Part shown: in pieces, positions 43,771 through 51,959 of the stretch | How positions within the stretch are numbered: the stretch's first letter is position 1 | How the letters are laid out: the number at the start of each line of letters is the position of its first letter | The notes under the pieces: model-generated | The model's database searches: none | The model's input: only the letters and a program-made list of their open reading frames with translations | What the model was told of the DNA's origin: nothing | From: Bacteroidota bacterium | Lineage (GTDB): Bacteria; Bacteroidota; Bacteroidia; B-17B0; Aurantibacillaceae | NCBI GenBank assembly: GCA_018267655.1 | Contig: JAFDYB010000008.1 | Location: forward strand, 1-58,049 | DNA length: 58,049 bases | Direction: 5' to 3' | Program-made: the position numbers and the translations under genes

Positions 43771-44682
43771 TTAAATTGCGTTTTTATTGCGTGGATGATA
43801 ACTTAAAATATTATCGCGCAAGTATTGTTTGTCTAAATGAGTATAAATTTCGGTAGTTGTGATGCTTTCGTGCCCTAGCATGTCCTGTACAGCTCTTAAA
43901 TCTGCTCCTCCTTCAACCAAGTGTGTTGCAAAACTGTGTCTAAGCGTATGCGGACTCATTACTTTTTTTATGCCTGAATTTATGGCAGCATTTTTTACAA
44001 TATAAAAAATCATAATTCGCGATAATTTTTCGCCTCTTTTATTTAAAAACACAAAATTTTCGTACCTCTTTTTAGGCTTTCCTCTTACGCTGTTCAAGTA
44101 CACTAAAATTAATTTTTTGGCAATTTTTCCTATTGGCACTAGGCGCTCTTTATTCCCTTTACCTATAATTTTTATATAATCATCTTCAAAAAAAAGGTCC
44201 GAAATTTTTAATTCGGTAAGCTCGCTAACCCTTAATCCACAACTGTAAAGTGTTTCAATGATAGCAACATTACGTTGGCCTTCGGGCAAGCTACGGTCAA
44301 AGCTATTAACTATTTTATTAATTTCTTCAACGCTTAAAACTGTAGGCAACTTGCGCCGAATTTTTGGAGTTTCGAGTAGTTCAGCTGGATTTTCTTCTAG
44401 TTTTTTTTCAAGGATTAAAAACTTGTAAAATGACTTTATGCCGCTAATAATACGCGCTTGGCTTGGCGCAGAAAACCCCATTTCGGCAATCCAGCGTATA
44501 AAACTTTCTAAGTTTGAGTAAGTTAATTCAGCAGCATTTTTATTTTTATAATTTAATTCGGTAAATTGCCATAATTTTAAAACATCTTCTTTATAGGAAT
44601 TAACTGAATTAATTGAGAGTGCTTTCTCAAATTTTAAGTATTGCGTAAATTGTTTTATGTCGCTTTCCCAGTTTATTTGCAT
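43771..44682 (-). CDS. xerD: Tyrosine recombinase XerD-type
   Basis: 303 residues. The N-terminal SAM-like core-binding domain (~5-95) includes FEKALSINSVNSYKEDVLKL. The catalytic domain has Arg in ETLYSCGLRVSELTELKISD, Lys in IIGKGNKERLVPIG, HxxR in MSPHTLRHSFATHLVEGGAD, and LGHESITTTEIYTHLD with His and the nucleophilic Tyr. XerD resolves chromosome dimers at dif with XerC. The context of housekeeping genes and absence of phage or integron signs favour the chromosomal Xer protein. Which of XerC or XerD it is rests on similarity of the active-site blocks only. Confidence 0.9.
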   Translation of the reverse strand: MQINWESDIKQFTQYLKFEKALSINSVNSYKEDVLKLWQFTELNYKNKNAAELTYSNLESFIRWIAEMGFSAPSQARIISGIKSFYKFLILEKKLEENPAELLETPKIRRKLPTVLSVEEINKIVNSFDRSLPEGQRNVAIIETLYSCGLRVSELTELKISDLFFEDDYIKIIGKGNKERLVPIGKIAKKLILVYLNSVRGKPKKRYENFVFLNKRGEKLSRIMIFYIVKNAAINSGIKKVMSPHTLRHSFATHLVEGGADLRAVQDMLGHESITTTEIYTHLDKQYLRDNILSYHPRNKNAI

Positions 44683-44733
44683 TAATAAAAATTAAAATTG
44701 ATTTTTAATTAAAAAATATATTAATTTCAAAGC

Positions 44734-45153
44734 ATGAAGATAGGGATAATTAACGGGCCAAATTTAAACTTATTGGGTAAGAGAGAGCCACACCTTTATG
44801 GAACCGAAGATTTTATTTCTTATTTTGATACATTAAAAAAATTGTATAATCATGTTGAATTTCTTTTTTTCCAATCAAATATTGAAGGTGAAATAGTTGA
44901 TCAATTGCATGAGTGGGGGTTTTCGCTAGATGCTATTATAATTAATGCAGGTGCTTATACTCATACATCATTAGCTATTGCAGATGCTGTAGCGGCTATT
45001 AATACAAAGTGCGTTGAAGTTCATATTAGCAATATTTTTGCAAGAGAAAATGCAAGGCACGTATCATACCTAGGCGCAAAGTGTGTAGGTTCTATTAGCG
45101 GCTTTGGATTAAAGGGATATAAAATGGCGGTTGATTATTTAATATCAAATTGA
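44734..45153 (+). CDS. aroQ: 3-dehydroquinate dehydratase, type II
   Basis: 139 residues, the normal type II length. KIGIINGPNLNLLGKREPHL then YGTEDF holds the catalytic Tyr and Arg region, FFQSNIEGEIVDQLHEWG the substrate loop, IIINAGAYTHTSLAIADAVA the Asn, and VEVHISNIFARENARHVSYL the catalytic His and Arg. It dehydrates 3-dehydroquinate in the shikimate pathway. It is divergent from xerD (51-nt gap) and overlaps the end of the convergent START-like gene by 9 bases. Confidence 0.96.
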   Translation: MKIGIINGPNLNLLGKREPHLYGTEDFISYFDTLKKLYNHVEFLFFQSNIEGEIVDQLHEWGFSLDAIIINAGAYTHTSLAIADAVAAINTKCVEVHISNIFARENARHVSYLGAKCVGSISGFGLKGYKMAVDYLISN

Positions 45154-46230
45154 GCCAATTATTTTCATTAACTTTTCAATTTGACTTTGCCATAATAATT
45201 TTGCGCTTTCTCGTTCAGAAGCACTTTCGGCAAAGTCGGTTATAATAACAGAAACATCGTTTGTTAGGGCATCTTTTTGAATTTTAAACTCAAAATAGCT
45301 ACCATCGGTTTTATCTATCCATTGAAAACGAACTAGCTCCTCGTCAATTGTTTTTAATAAGCGCGCCTGTTGCATTTGTCCGTCCCAAATAAATGTGTAA
45401 ACCCCATTGCGAATGTTTACATCGTCGCAAAACCATTCAGATAGCCCACTAGAAGTTGATAAAAAATCGTAAAGTAATTCAGCAGAGCTGCGAATAACAA
45501 ATTCCATTTCATATTTTCCGTTAGGTTCTTTTTCAGGCTTTATGCTGTATGGATCAGTTGTTTTAATTGGGTTTGTAATGGAACTGCTAATGATATTAAT
45601 TCTTGAATTAGAAATTGTTTCAATTTTTCTTTCAGGTATATTATTTGAAATTGCTAAAACCTCTTTTGGTTCTGTTTTTGAAATAGAAAGCATCTCATCA
45701 TCAAATTTTTCTAAAACAGATTCTTTTGGCTTAGATTTAGTTGGCTTTTCTTTTATTAAAATTTGTTTTTCCGGTTTATGGTTAAGTTGCTTTATTTCAT
45801 GTTTAACCGACGCTGCAATTTTATTTTTAGTAACAGGCTTTTTTTCAACTTTTTTCGTTTTTAAAGGCTTTGCAGGCTTTTTTGTTTTTACCGGCTTATT
45901 TACTTTAACCACTATATTTTTTTTAGCAGTAGCTTTTTTAGCAACCTTGCCGGGTTTAGCAATTGGTTTATTTGCTTTTTTTACTACTACTTTTTTAGCA
46001 TTTTTTGCAACTGCTTTTTTAAGCTTTTTTTCTACTTTTTTAGGTTTAGCAGTATGCTTAGCTACTTTCTTCTCTACTTTTTTAGGTTTAGAAATAGTTT
46101 TACTTTTCTTTTTGTCTTTTAAATTAGAAGCTTTTGGCTTATTATTTTTCTTAGCCGATTTTTTATCGGCAAGTTTTTTTACCTTAACTACTTTCTTTTT
46201 AGCTGATGAAGCCTTGTTTTTTTTCGACAT
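45145..46230 (-). CDS. START-like domain protein with long histone H1-like Lys/Ala-rich N-terminal arm
   Basis: 361 residues in two unlike halves. Residues 1-~150 are a low-complexity Lys/Ala/Pro/Val arm built of repeats such as KPKKVEKKVAK and KPKKVEKKLKK, similar in style to histone H1 or AlgP/HctB tails; 150-230 is a linker. Residues ~238-361 form a START/SRPBCC domain (MEFVIRSSAELLYDFLSTSS, GLSEWFCDDVNIRNGVYTFI, then WDGQMQQARLL). The START-like domain alone (~125 residues) is a conserved Bacteroidota protein. The basic arm suggests nucleic-acid or polyanion binding by the fusion. Within the arm a 19-bp DNA repeat (46031-46049, 46073-46091) shows it grows by duplication. Confidence 0.85.
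   Translation of the reverse strand: MSKKNKASSAKKKVVKVKKLADKKSAKKNNKPKASNLKDKKKSKTISKPKKVEKKVAKHTAKPKKVEKKLKKAVAKNAKKVVVKKANKPIAKPGKVAKKATAKKNIVVKVNKPVKTKKPAKPLKTKKVEKKPVTKNKIAASVKHEIKQLNHKPEKQILIKEKPTKSKPKESVLEKFDDEMLSISKTEPKEVLAISNNIPERKIETISNSRINIISSSITNPIKTTDPYSIKPEKEPNGKYEMEFVIRSSAELLYDFLSTSSGLSEWFCDDVNIRNGVYTFIWDGQMQQARLLKTIDEELVRFQWIDKTDGSYFEFKIQKDALTNDVSVIITDFAESASERESAKLLWQSQIEKLMKIIGSI
46031..46091 (-). repeat. 19-bp direct repeat within the basic arm
   Basis: TCTACTTTTTTAGGTTTAG at 46031-46049 and 46073-46091 (plus-strand reading), a 42-bp (14-codon) period. It encodes the repeated KPKKVEK unit. Confidence 0.8.
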
Positions 46231-46327
46231 AATTCCTAAAAATTTTCAGAAAAATAAACATAAAATATTGAAATTCAAACTTTTTAAAAAGATTTTTCAA
46301 AAAATTAGAAAAATGTACAATAAACAG

Positions 46328-46335
46328 TATATTTG
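46328..46335 (+). promoter_or_regulatory. -7 element of the tRNA-Met promoter
   Basis: TATATTTG, 13 nt before the tRNA gene, a full match to TAnnTTTG. No clear TTG is found at the -33 distance. Confidence 0.6.
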
Positions 46336-46347
46336 CAGCCCAAATTT

Positions 46348-46421
46348 GGCGGGGTAGCTCAGATGGTTAGAGCGCAGGATTCATAACCCTGAGGTCACGG
46401 GTTCAACTCCCGTCTCCGCTA
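46348..46421 (+). tRNA. tRNA-Met (CAT anticodon)
   Basis: 74 nt folding as a complete cloverleaf: acceptor GGCGGGG/CTCCGCT with two G-T pairs, D arm GCTC/GAGC, anticodon loop TTCATAA, T arm ACGGG-TTCAACT-CCCGT, discriminator A. The 3' CCA is not encoded (CTA follows). The bottom anticodon pair is A-C. CAT can also be a tRNA-Ile2 (lysidine) or initiator tRNA. The first pair G1-T72 is an allowed wobble pair, which is not the unpaired 1-72 position of bacterial initiators, so elongator Met is most likely. Confidence 0.93.
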
Positions 46422-46423
46422 CT

Positions 46424-46460
46424 AAAAGGGGTGTTTTTTAATAAAATACCCTTTTTTTTT
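46424..46460 (+). terminator. Terminator of the tRNA-Met gene
   Basis: AAAAGGGGTGTTTT (46424-46437) pairs with AAAATACCCTTTT (46443-46455) with one bulged G, then a run of T to 46460. Confidence 0.8.
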
Positions 46461-46474
46461 GTTCCCCGTACAGG

Positions 46475-46960
46475 TTAAAAGTCAAAATTTATATGCTTAT
46501 CAGGATTATTGACTTTTGAATTTTTTTCTGTAGTATTCACTTTGCAGCGCACAATATTGCTTTGCTCTTTAAAAATTTCGTACAAAATAGAGTTTTCTAT
46601 TTCAATTTTTTTAGGAAAATCGCAACCTTTTAGCTCAAAGTAGCTCCAAATGGCATCTTTTTCGTGTTCGTAGCCAATAATAGTAAGTTCTTTTAGTTTT
46701 CCATTAATTTTAATTTTAAACTGTTTTGCAATATAATTGTTTATAAGTTGTTGATTTTGAGCGTTATTTCCATTTATTAAGTCAACTTTTAAAGTTGTTC
46801 TACTCTTTAAAGCTTTTTCAAAATCGTTAACAAAAATTCTAATAGAAATCTCTAAAATTTTTTTATCAGATTTGTAATTTAGCTCACTCACACTCATGTA
46901 AAAAGGATGTTTTGCAAAGGAAGCAAAACAAAAAAACAACATTATTAAAACATTTTGCAT
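46475..46960 (-). CDS. DUF6702 family secreted protein
   Basis: 161 residues with a short signal peptide (VLIMLFFCFASFA). The mature protein begins KHPFYMSVSELNYKSDKKI, then LEISIRIFVNDFEKALK, and ends with a WSYFELKGCDFPKKIEIENS then ILYEIFKEQSNIVR block, which I recognise as DUF6702. The function is unknown. It resembles a small beta-rich periplasmic protein. It is divergent from HupE (37-nt gap), and the three genes DUF6702, HupE and an M1 peptidase often occur together in Bacteroidota. Confidence 0.8.
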   Translation of the reverse strand: MQNVLIMLFFCFASFAKHPFYMSVSELNYKSDKKILEISIRIFVNDFEKALKSRTTLKVDLINGNNAQNQQLINNYIAKQFKIKINGKLKELTIIGYEHEKDAIWSYFELKGCDFPKKIEIENSILYEIFKEQSNIVRCKVNTTEKNSKVNNPDKHINFDF

Positions 46961-46997
46961 ATTTAATGGTTTAAAGTAAAGCTACAAAGGTACTAAA

Positions 46998-47585
46998 ATG
47001 ACTGATTTTTATTTATGGTTTAGCTCTGGTTTTGAGCATATAGTTTCAATAGACGGATACGATCATATTATGTTTGTTGCCTTATTGGTGTTTACGTTTA
47101 GCATTAAAAATTGGTCAAAATTACTGGTACTTATAACAGCGTTTACAGTGGGACACTCGGTTTCATTGGTATTGAGCGCTTACGAAAAAATCAATCTTAA
47201 TCAAAATGTAGTTGAAATACTTATTGGTTTTAGTATAGTTGTTACGGCAGCTTATCATCTGTTAAATTTCAGAAAACCAATGTACAACAATGCGGCATTT
47301 TTATATTTTATAGTACTTTTTTTTGGTTTAATACACGGACTAGGCTTTTCTTATTTTTTAAAATCTATGTTAGGGCACAGCAGTAATGTGCTTTTTCCTT
47401 TGCTTTATTTTAATTTAGGCATTGAAGTAGCGCAATTATTTGTGGTTATTATAGTTTTAATTTTTTCCCTATTTTTGGGCTTTGCTTTTAAAATACCCTA
47501 TCAATTATTTAAATTTATTTCAATATGTGCTATTTGTATAAGTTCAATTATTTTTACCATAACAAGATTTATAGATTACTTATAG
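46998..47585 (+). CDS. HupE/UreJ-family membrane protein
   Basis: 195 residues with about six TM helices. The start FSSGFEHIVSIDGYDHIMFV then ALLVFTF contains the GxxHIxxGxDHxxF-like motif of HupE/UreJ proteins (here His17 and His25). Further blocks are LITAFTVGHSVSLVLSAYEK and FFGLIHGLGFSYFLKSMLGH, with conserved His residues in the membrane. The family is implicated in nickel or cobalt uptake; Bacteroidota members near peptidases are of unknown substrate. The last 61 bases overlap the start of the M1 peptidase gene in another frame. Confidence 0.88.
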   Translation: MTDFYLWFSSGFEHIVSIDGYDHIMFVALLVFTFSIKNWSKLLVLITAFTVGHSVSLVLSAYEKINLNQNVVEILIGFSIVVTAAYHLLNFRKPMYNNAAFLYFIVLFFGLIHGLGFSYFLKSMLGHSSNVLFPLLYFNLGIEVAQLFVVIIVLIFSLFLGFAFKIPYQLFKFISICAICISSIIFTITRFIDYL

Positions 47586-49903
47586 TTTGTTTATTTCTAA
47601 ACACTTTAAAATCTCAAAACATTTTTAATAACCCTAAAAGTAACCACGGTAATAGGTTTGAGCAATTGGGTACAATTTTACCTACACCAAACGAATATCG
47701 CACAGCCAGTGGAGCGCCAGGCAATAAATATTGGCAACAAAAAGCAAATTACGATATTAACGTGAGCATTGATGAAGCTAACCTAAAGGTTATAGGTACA
47801 GAAACTATTACCTACATTAATAACTCTCCTGATGCACTTGATTATCTATGGCTTCAGCTTGATGAGAATGAACACGATCCAAAATCGGACAATAATTATT
47901 TTGATGAAAATAGAGTTTACAGTCCACTAACAGACCAACAAATACATACTTTAACCAAAGAACACTTACAAGAATTAGGCGACAAAATTGATGCCGTAAC
48001 TGATGATAAAGGAAAAAAGTTGCCATACACAATTAATCAAACAATGATGCGAATAGATTTGCCAAACAAATTAGCGCCTAAAGGAATTTATAAGTTTGTA
48101 ATAAACTGGCATTATAAAATGATAGAACGCACACGCTATGGCGGACGTGGTGGTTATGAACTATTTGCCGATGACGGCAATTACTTGTTTACGTTAACTC
48201 AGTGGTATCCGCGTATGTGTGTTTATAGCGATTTTCATGGATGGCAAAATAAACAATTTACAGGCAGAGGCGAATTTGCTTTAACCTTTGGAAATTTTAA
48301 AGTTAAAATTACAGTTCCGGCTGATTATATTGTTTGCTCAACCGGGCTATGTCAAAACTATCAGCAGGTATTGAGTCAAGCACAATTTACGCGTTGGCAA
48401 AATGCCCAATCAGCAAAAGAACCTATTGAAATAGTTACACTTGATGAAGCTAAAAAAGCTGAGCAAAACAAAAGCGCTAAAACTACTAAAACATGGATTT
48501 TTAAAGCAGATAGCGTTCGCGACTTTGCATGGGGAGCAAGTAAAAAATTTATTTGGGATGCAATGCCAACGCTTTGCGATGGCAAAAAAGTAATGTGCAT
48601 GAGTTTTTATCCAAAAGAGGCTTATGGCTTATATCGCAAGTATTCAACAAAAGTTGTAGCTCATACTATTAAAACATATTCAAAATACACCATTCCATAT
48701 CCATATCCGGTGGCACAGAGCATAGAAGCCGCAAACGGCATGGAGTACCCAATGATTTGTTTTAATTTTGGTAGAACAGAGAAAGATGGCACCTATAGTG
48801 AAGGCACAAAAAATGGTATGCTGCTCGTAATAATTCATGAGGTTGGGCATAATTTTTTTCCAATGATTATTAATAGTGATGAGCGCCAGTGGAGCTGGAT
48901 GGACGAGGGTTTAAACACATTTGTGCAATTTTTAACCGAGCAAGAATTTGATGTAAATTTCCCATCGTCACGAGGCCCAGCTCATAAAATTGTTGATTAT
49001 ATGCGCCTCCCTAAAAATTACTTAGAGCCGATTATGGTAAACAGCGAAAATATAATCAATTTTGGAGCAAATGCTTACGGTAAACCGGCAACAGCGCTAA
49101 CTATATTAAGAGAAACTGTAATGGGACGCGAATTATTCGACTACGCATTTAAGCAATATAGCAAACGATGGGCATTTAAACACCCCGAACCTGCCGATTT
49201 TTTTAGAACAATGGAAGATGCCAGTGCTGTAGATTTAGATTGGTTTTGGCGCGCTTGGTTTTTTGATACAGAGCCGGTTGATATTAGTATTGATACAGTG
49301 AAAGCTTTTACAATTACAAAAGGAGAAAAAGTGCCGGTTAAAAACGATACTGTTTATACCTATCCAAAACAAACAGAGTTTAATTATATCACGCAAATTA
49401 ATAATAAAAAAAATGGAATAATTCCTTTGGTAGATAAGGACACTTTACTGCGTGATTTTTATTACCATTACAAACCCGAGCAAATAATTACAAAAGAAGT
49501 AAAAAATAAATTTGATGGAATAGAGCAAATACCCGATAACGAAATTAAAAGCTACGAAGGAAATTTTATTTATGAAATAAAATTTAGTAATCGAGGGGGC
49601 TGCGTTATGCCCTTGATAATCAAATTTAATTATGCCGATGGTACAAACGATATAGAACGAATTAACGCGTATGTATGGCGAAAAGATGAGCAGCAGGTAA
49701 TTAAAACATTTTTAAAATCAAAAAAAGTTGTTTCAATCCAACTCGATCCTTATAAAGAAACAGCTGATATTAACGAAAACAATAATTTGTGGAATATTAA
49801 ACCGGAGCCTAGTAAATTCGAAATTTTTAAAGCAAAACAAGGTGCTGCTAGGGGACAAAGCACAGGGCAAAACCCAATGCAAAAATCAAAAATGAATAAA
49901 TAG
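47525..49903 (+). CDS. M1-family zinc metallopeptidase
   Basis: 792 residues. The only in-frame ATG is at 47525, giving a signal peptide with core RLLIVCLFLNTLKSQ. The N-terminal beta domain (~50-260) includes YDINVSIDEANLKVIGTETI. The catalytic domain has the substrate-binding GxMEN-equivalent AANGMEYPM near 405 and zinc motif IIHEVGHNFFPMI at ~436-447, with the third ligand in WMDEGLNTFVQF. It cleaves peptides from the N-terminus; secreted Bacteroidota forms are periplasmic or outer-membrane linked. The C-terminus has extra beta domains and a short Gln/Lys tail. The 61-nt overlap with hupE suggests coupled translation. Confidence 0.94.
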   Translation: MCYLYKFNYFYHNKIYRLLIVCLFLNTLKSQNIFNNPKSNHGNRFEQLGTILPTPNEYRTASGAPGNKYWQQKANYDINVSIDEANLKVIGTETITYINNSPDALDYLWLQLDENEHDPKSDNNYFDENRVYSPLTDQQIHTLTKEHLQELGDKIDAVTDDKGKKLPYTINQTMMRIDLPNKLAPKGIYKFVINWHYKMIERTRYGGRGGYELFADDGNYLFTLTQWYPRMCVYSDFHGWQNKQFTGRGEFALTFGNFKVKITVPADYIVCSTGLCQNYQQVLSQAQFTRWQNAQSAKEPIEIVTLDEAKKAEQNKSAKTTKTWIFKADSVRDFAWGASKKFIWDAMPTLCDGKKVMCMSFYPKEAYGLYRKYSTKVVAHTIKTYSKYTIPYPYPVAQSIEAANGMEYPMICFNFGRTEKDGTYSEGTKNGMLLVIIHEVGHNFFPMIINSDERQWSWMDEGLNTFVQFLTEQEFDVNFPSSRGPAHKIVDYMRLPKNYLEPIMVNSENIINFGANAYGKPATALTILRETVMGRELFDYAFKQYSKRWAFKHPEPADFFRTMEDASAVDLDWFWRAWFFDTEPVDISIDTVKAFTITKGEKVPVKNDTVYTYPKQTEFNYITQINNKKNGIIPLVDKDTLLRDFYYHYKPEQIITKEVKNKFDGIEQIPDNEIKSYEGNFIYEIKFSNRGGCVMPLIIKFNYADGTNDIERINAYVWRKDEQQVIKTFLKSKKVVSIQLDPYKETADINENNNLWNIKPEPSKFEIFKAKQGAARGQSTGQNPMQKSKMNK

Positions 49904-49955
49904 AATTTTAAAAAAATTGTATCTTTTTTAATACCTTTAAGTTTTAGAAAATTAA

Positions 49956-50486
49956 ATGTCAACAAAAATATTACTCGAAAAACAATTATTTTCAATAACA
50001 ATTGAACGATTAACTGCTCAACTTATTGAGAACCATAATGATTTTAAAAATACCGTTTTAATTGGCTTACAACCAAGGGGGGTTTTTTTAGCAAACCGTA
50101 TATATAACGAACTATTAAAATTACAGCCTAATTCAAAAATATTATGTGGTCATTTAGACATTACTTTTTATAGAGATGATTTTAGGAAGAGAGAATTATT
50201 GCCGCAATCAACTAAACTTAATTTTGACATAGAAGATAAAAATGTGATTTTAATTGACGATGTATTATATACCGGGCGCACAATTCGCTCGGGCTTAGAT
50301 GCAATGCTTGATTTTGGGCGACCAAAAAAAGTTGAACTCCTTGTTTTAGTAAACCGTCGTTTTGCTCGCGAATTGCCAATTGAGCCTAATTATGTAGGGA
50401 TTACAATTGACAGCATAGAGAGCCAAAGAGTTAAAGTAGAATTAAAAGAAAGCGATAAAACAGATAGAGTAACTTTAATTGATTAA
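49956..50486 (+). CDS. pyrR: PyrR-type phosphoribosyltransferase
   Basis: 176 residues, type I PRTase fold. The PRPP loop is NVILIDDVLYTGRTIRSGLD and the flexible hood lies around HLDITFYRDDFRKRELLPQS. VLIGLQPRGVFLANRIYNEL and VNRRFARELPIEPNYVG are further PyrR blocks. PyrR makes UMP from uracil, and in Firmicutes binds pyr mRNA to cause attenuation. No pyr operon or attenuator is next to it here, so only the enzyme activity is supported. It begins 52 nt after the M1 gene. Confidence 0.93.
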   Translation: MSTKILLEKQLFSITIERLTAQLIENHNDFKNTVLIGLQPRGVFLANRIYNELLKLQPNSKILCGHLDITFYRDDFRKRELLPQSTKLNFDIEDKNVILIDDVLYTGRTIRSGLDAMLDFGRPKKVELLVLVNRRFARELPIEPNYVGITIDSIESQRVKVELKESDKTDRVTLID

Positions 50487-50507
50487 AGAACATTTAATTT
50501 ATGTAAA

Positions 50508-51959
50508 ATGATTAGCAAAACTGCATTTATCAAATTGCATCAATGCGAAAAAGCGTTTTATTTTTATAAAAAACATCCTTACTTACGTGATAAATTAAGT
50601 CTCGATAAACAGTTAATATTTAAAAGAGGAACAGACGTTGGCGTATTTGCACAACAATTATTTCCGGGCGGGGTAGATGTTTCTCTTAAAACTAAATCAT
50701 CGGCTAAAGCAGCAGAATACACTAATGAGTTAATACAACAAAAAACAAAAGTTATTTACGAAGCAACTTTTATTTGGAACGATGTATTGGTAATGCTTGA
50801 TATTTTAGTGTATGATGGCAAAAATTATCAAGCTTATGAAATTAAAAGTTCGTTAAAAATAAGTGAAGTTTTTTTGTTAGATGCGGGCTTACAATATTTT
50901 GCAGTTAAAGAAAATTTAAAAAATTTTAATGATTTTTACTTAGTAACACTTAATGCTGATTATGTATTAGAGGGAAACAATATTGAAGTTAAAAAACTTT
51001 TTAAAAAACGAAATATAAATGAAGCAGCTCAAAAAAACAGAGAATATTATGATGCTAAAATTAAACATGCAAAAGTTGTATTAGAAAAAGATGTAATACC
51101 AAATACCCCAATAGGAAAACATTGTTTTAAACCCTATGCATGCGATTTTTTTAATACTTGTTGGGGCTCTCAAATACCAAACAACAGTATTTTTAACTTG
51201 CCTTTTGTTCAAAAAGATAAAATTTACGAATTATTTGATGTTGGGTTAAAAACGATTGACTCAGCAAAAGAAAGCTTAGAAAATTATTTTCAAAACAAAG
51301 CGCTGTTTCAATCTATTTGCGATAAAACTCTTTACATAAATAGTGAAAAAATTGTTGAATTTTTAAGTGCTATTAGTTTTCCGGTTATGTCTTTAGATAT
51401 TGAGGTGTGGGCACCGGCAATACCTTTTTTAAATGGTACAAGGCCGTTTTCGCAATTACCTTTTTTGTTTTCAACTGCAACAGAAAACGAATCCCTTTCA
51501 TTTTTTATGGATTATAATGTAGAGTCTAAATTTAATTTTGCAAATGAGTTAATTAAACGCGCTAAAAATTTTAATAGTATTTTAGTTTATGGGAAAAGTA
51601 TGGAAATTCAAATACTTAATGATTTAATTACTGAATACCCCACTATTGCCAATGAATTGAGTTTACTAAAACAAAAAATTATCGACCTTTCTGAGCTTTT
51701 TACTTTAGGCCATTATTATACGCATAAATTAAAAAATGATTTTTCTTTAAAAAACATATACGTTACATTAACTAATAAACCTTGGAACACAGAGATATAT
51801 AGCGGGTTGCAAGCTATGAATGTTTATCAAGAATTTATATACGAAGAAAATGAAATTAATAAATGTAATTTGCAAACCCAGCTAATTGCATATTGCTCAA
51901 AAGATGCTGAGGCAGTTTACGAAATTTTTAATGTTTTAGTAAAAACTGCTTGTCAGTAA
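50508..51959 (+). CDS. DUF2779-domain protein with Cas4/RecB-like nuclease region
   Basis: 483 residues. The N-terminal part (~1-220) resembles a Cas4/RecB nuclease: a metal-binding Asp in VLVMLDILVYDGKNYQAYEI followed by KSS (D-ExK motif) and a Cys cluster GKHCFKPYACDFFNTCW of the kind that binds an Fe-S cluster (one further Cys is at residue 13). The C-terminal part (~290-480) is DUF2779: VMSLDIEVWAPAIPFLNGTR, then PFSQLPFLFS, and a final AYCSKDAEAVYEIF that looks like a DEDD exonuclease end. Role unknown; DNA or RNA end processing is inference. No CRISPR array or cas genes are present. It overlaps the convergent peroxidase gene by 32 bases. Confidence 0.82.
   Translation: MISKTAFIKLHQCEKAFYFYKKHPYLRDKLSLDKQLIFKRGTDVGVFAQQLFPGGVDVSLKTKSSAKAAEYTNELIQQKTKVIYEATFIWNDVLVMLDILVYDGKNYQAYEIKSSLKISEVFLLDAGLQYFAVKENLKNFNDFYLVTLNADYVLEGNNIEVKKLFKKRNINEAAQKNREYYDAKIKHAKVVLEKDVIPNTPIGKHCFKPYACDFFNTCWGSQIPNNSIFNLPFVQKDKIYELFDVGLKTIDSAKESLENYFQNKALFQSICDKTLYINSEKIVEFLSAISFPVMSLDIEVWAPAIPFLNGTRPFSQLPFLFSTATENESLSFFMDYNVESKFNFANELIKRAKNFNSILVYGKSMEIQILNDLITEYPTIANELSLLKQKIIDLSELFTLGHYYTHKLKNDFSLKNIYVTLTNKPWNTEIYSGLQAMNVYQEFIYEENEINKCNLQTQLIAYCSKDAEAVYEIFNVLVKTACQ

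Noticed and set aside
43771..44682. Integrase of a mobile element
   Set aside because: Housekeeping neighbours, no attachment-site duplication or cargo; fits chromosomal XerD.
45542..46357. A 271-codon open frame on the plus strand
   Set aside because: It is the antisense of the Lys/Ala-rich arm; its Phe/Leu/Thr-rich composition follows from AAA/GCT codons read backwards, and it runs into the tRNA-Met gene.
50508..51959. CRISPR-associated Cas4
   Set aside because: No array, no cas1/cas2 or effector, and the C-terminal half is DUF2779.
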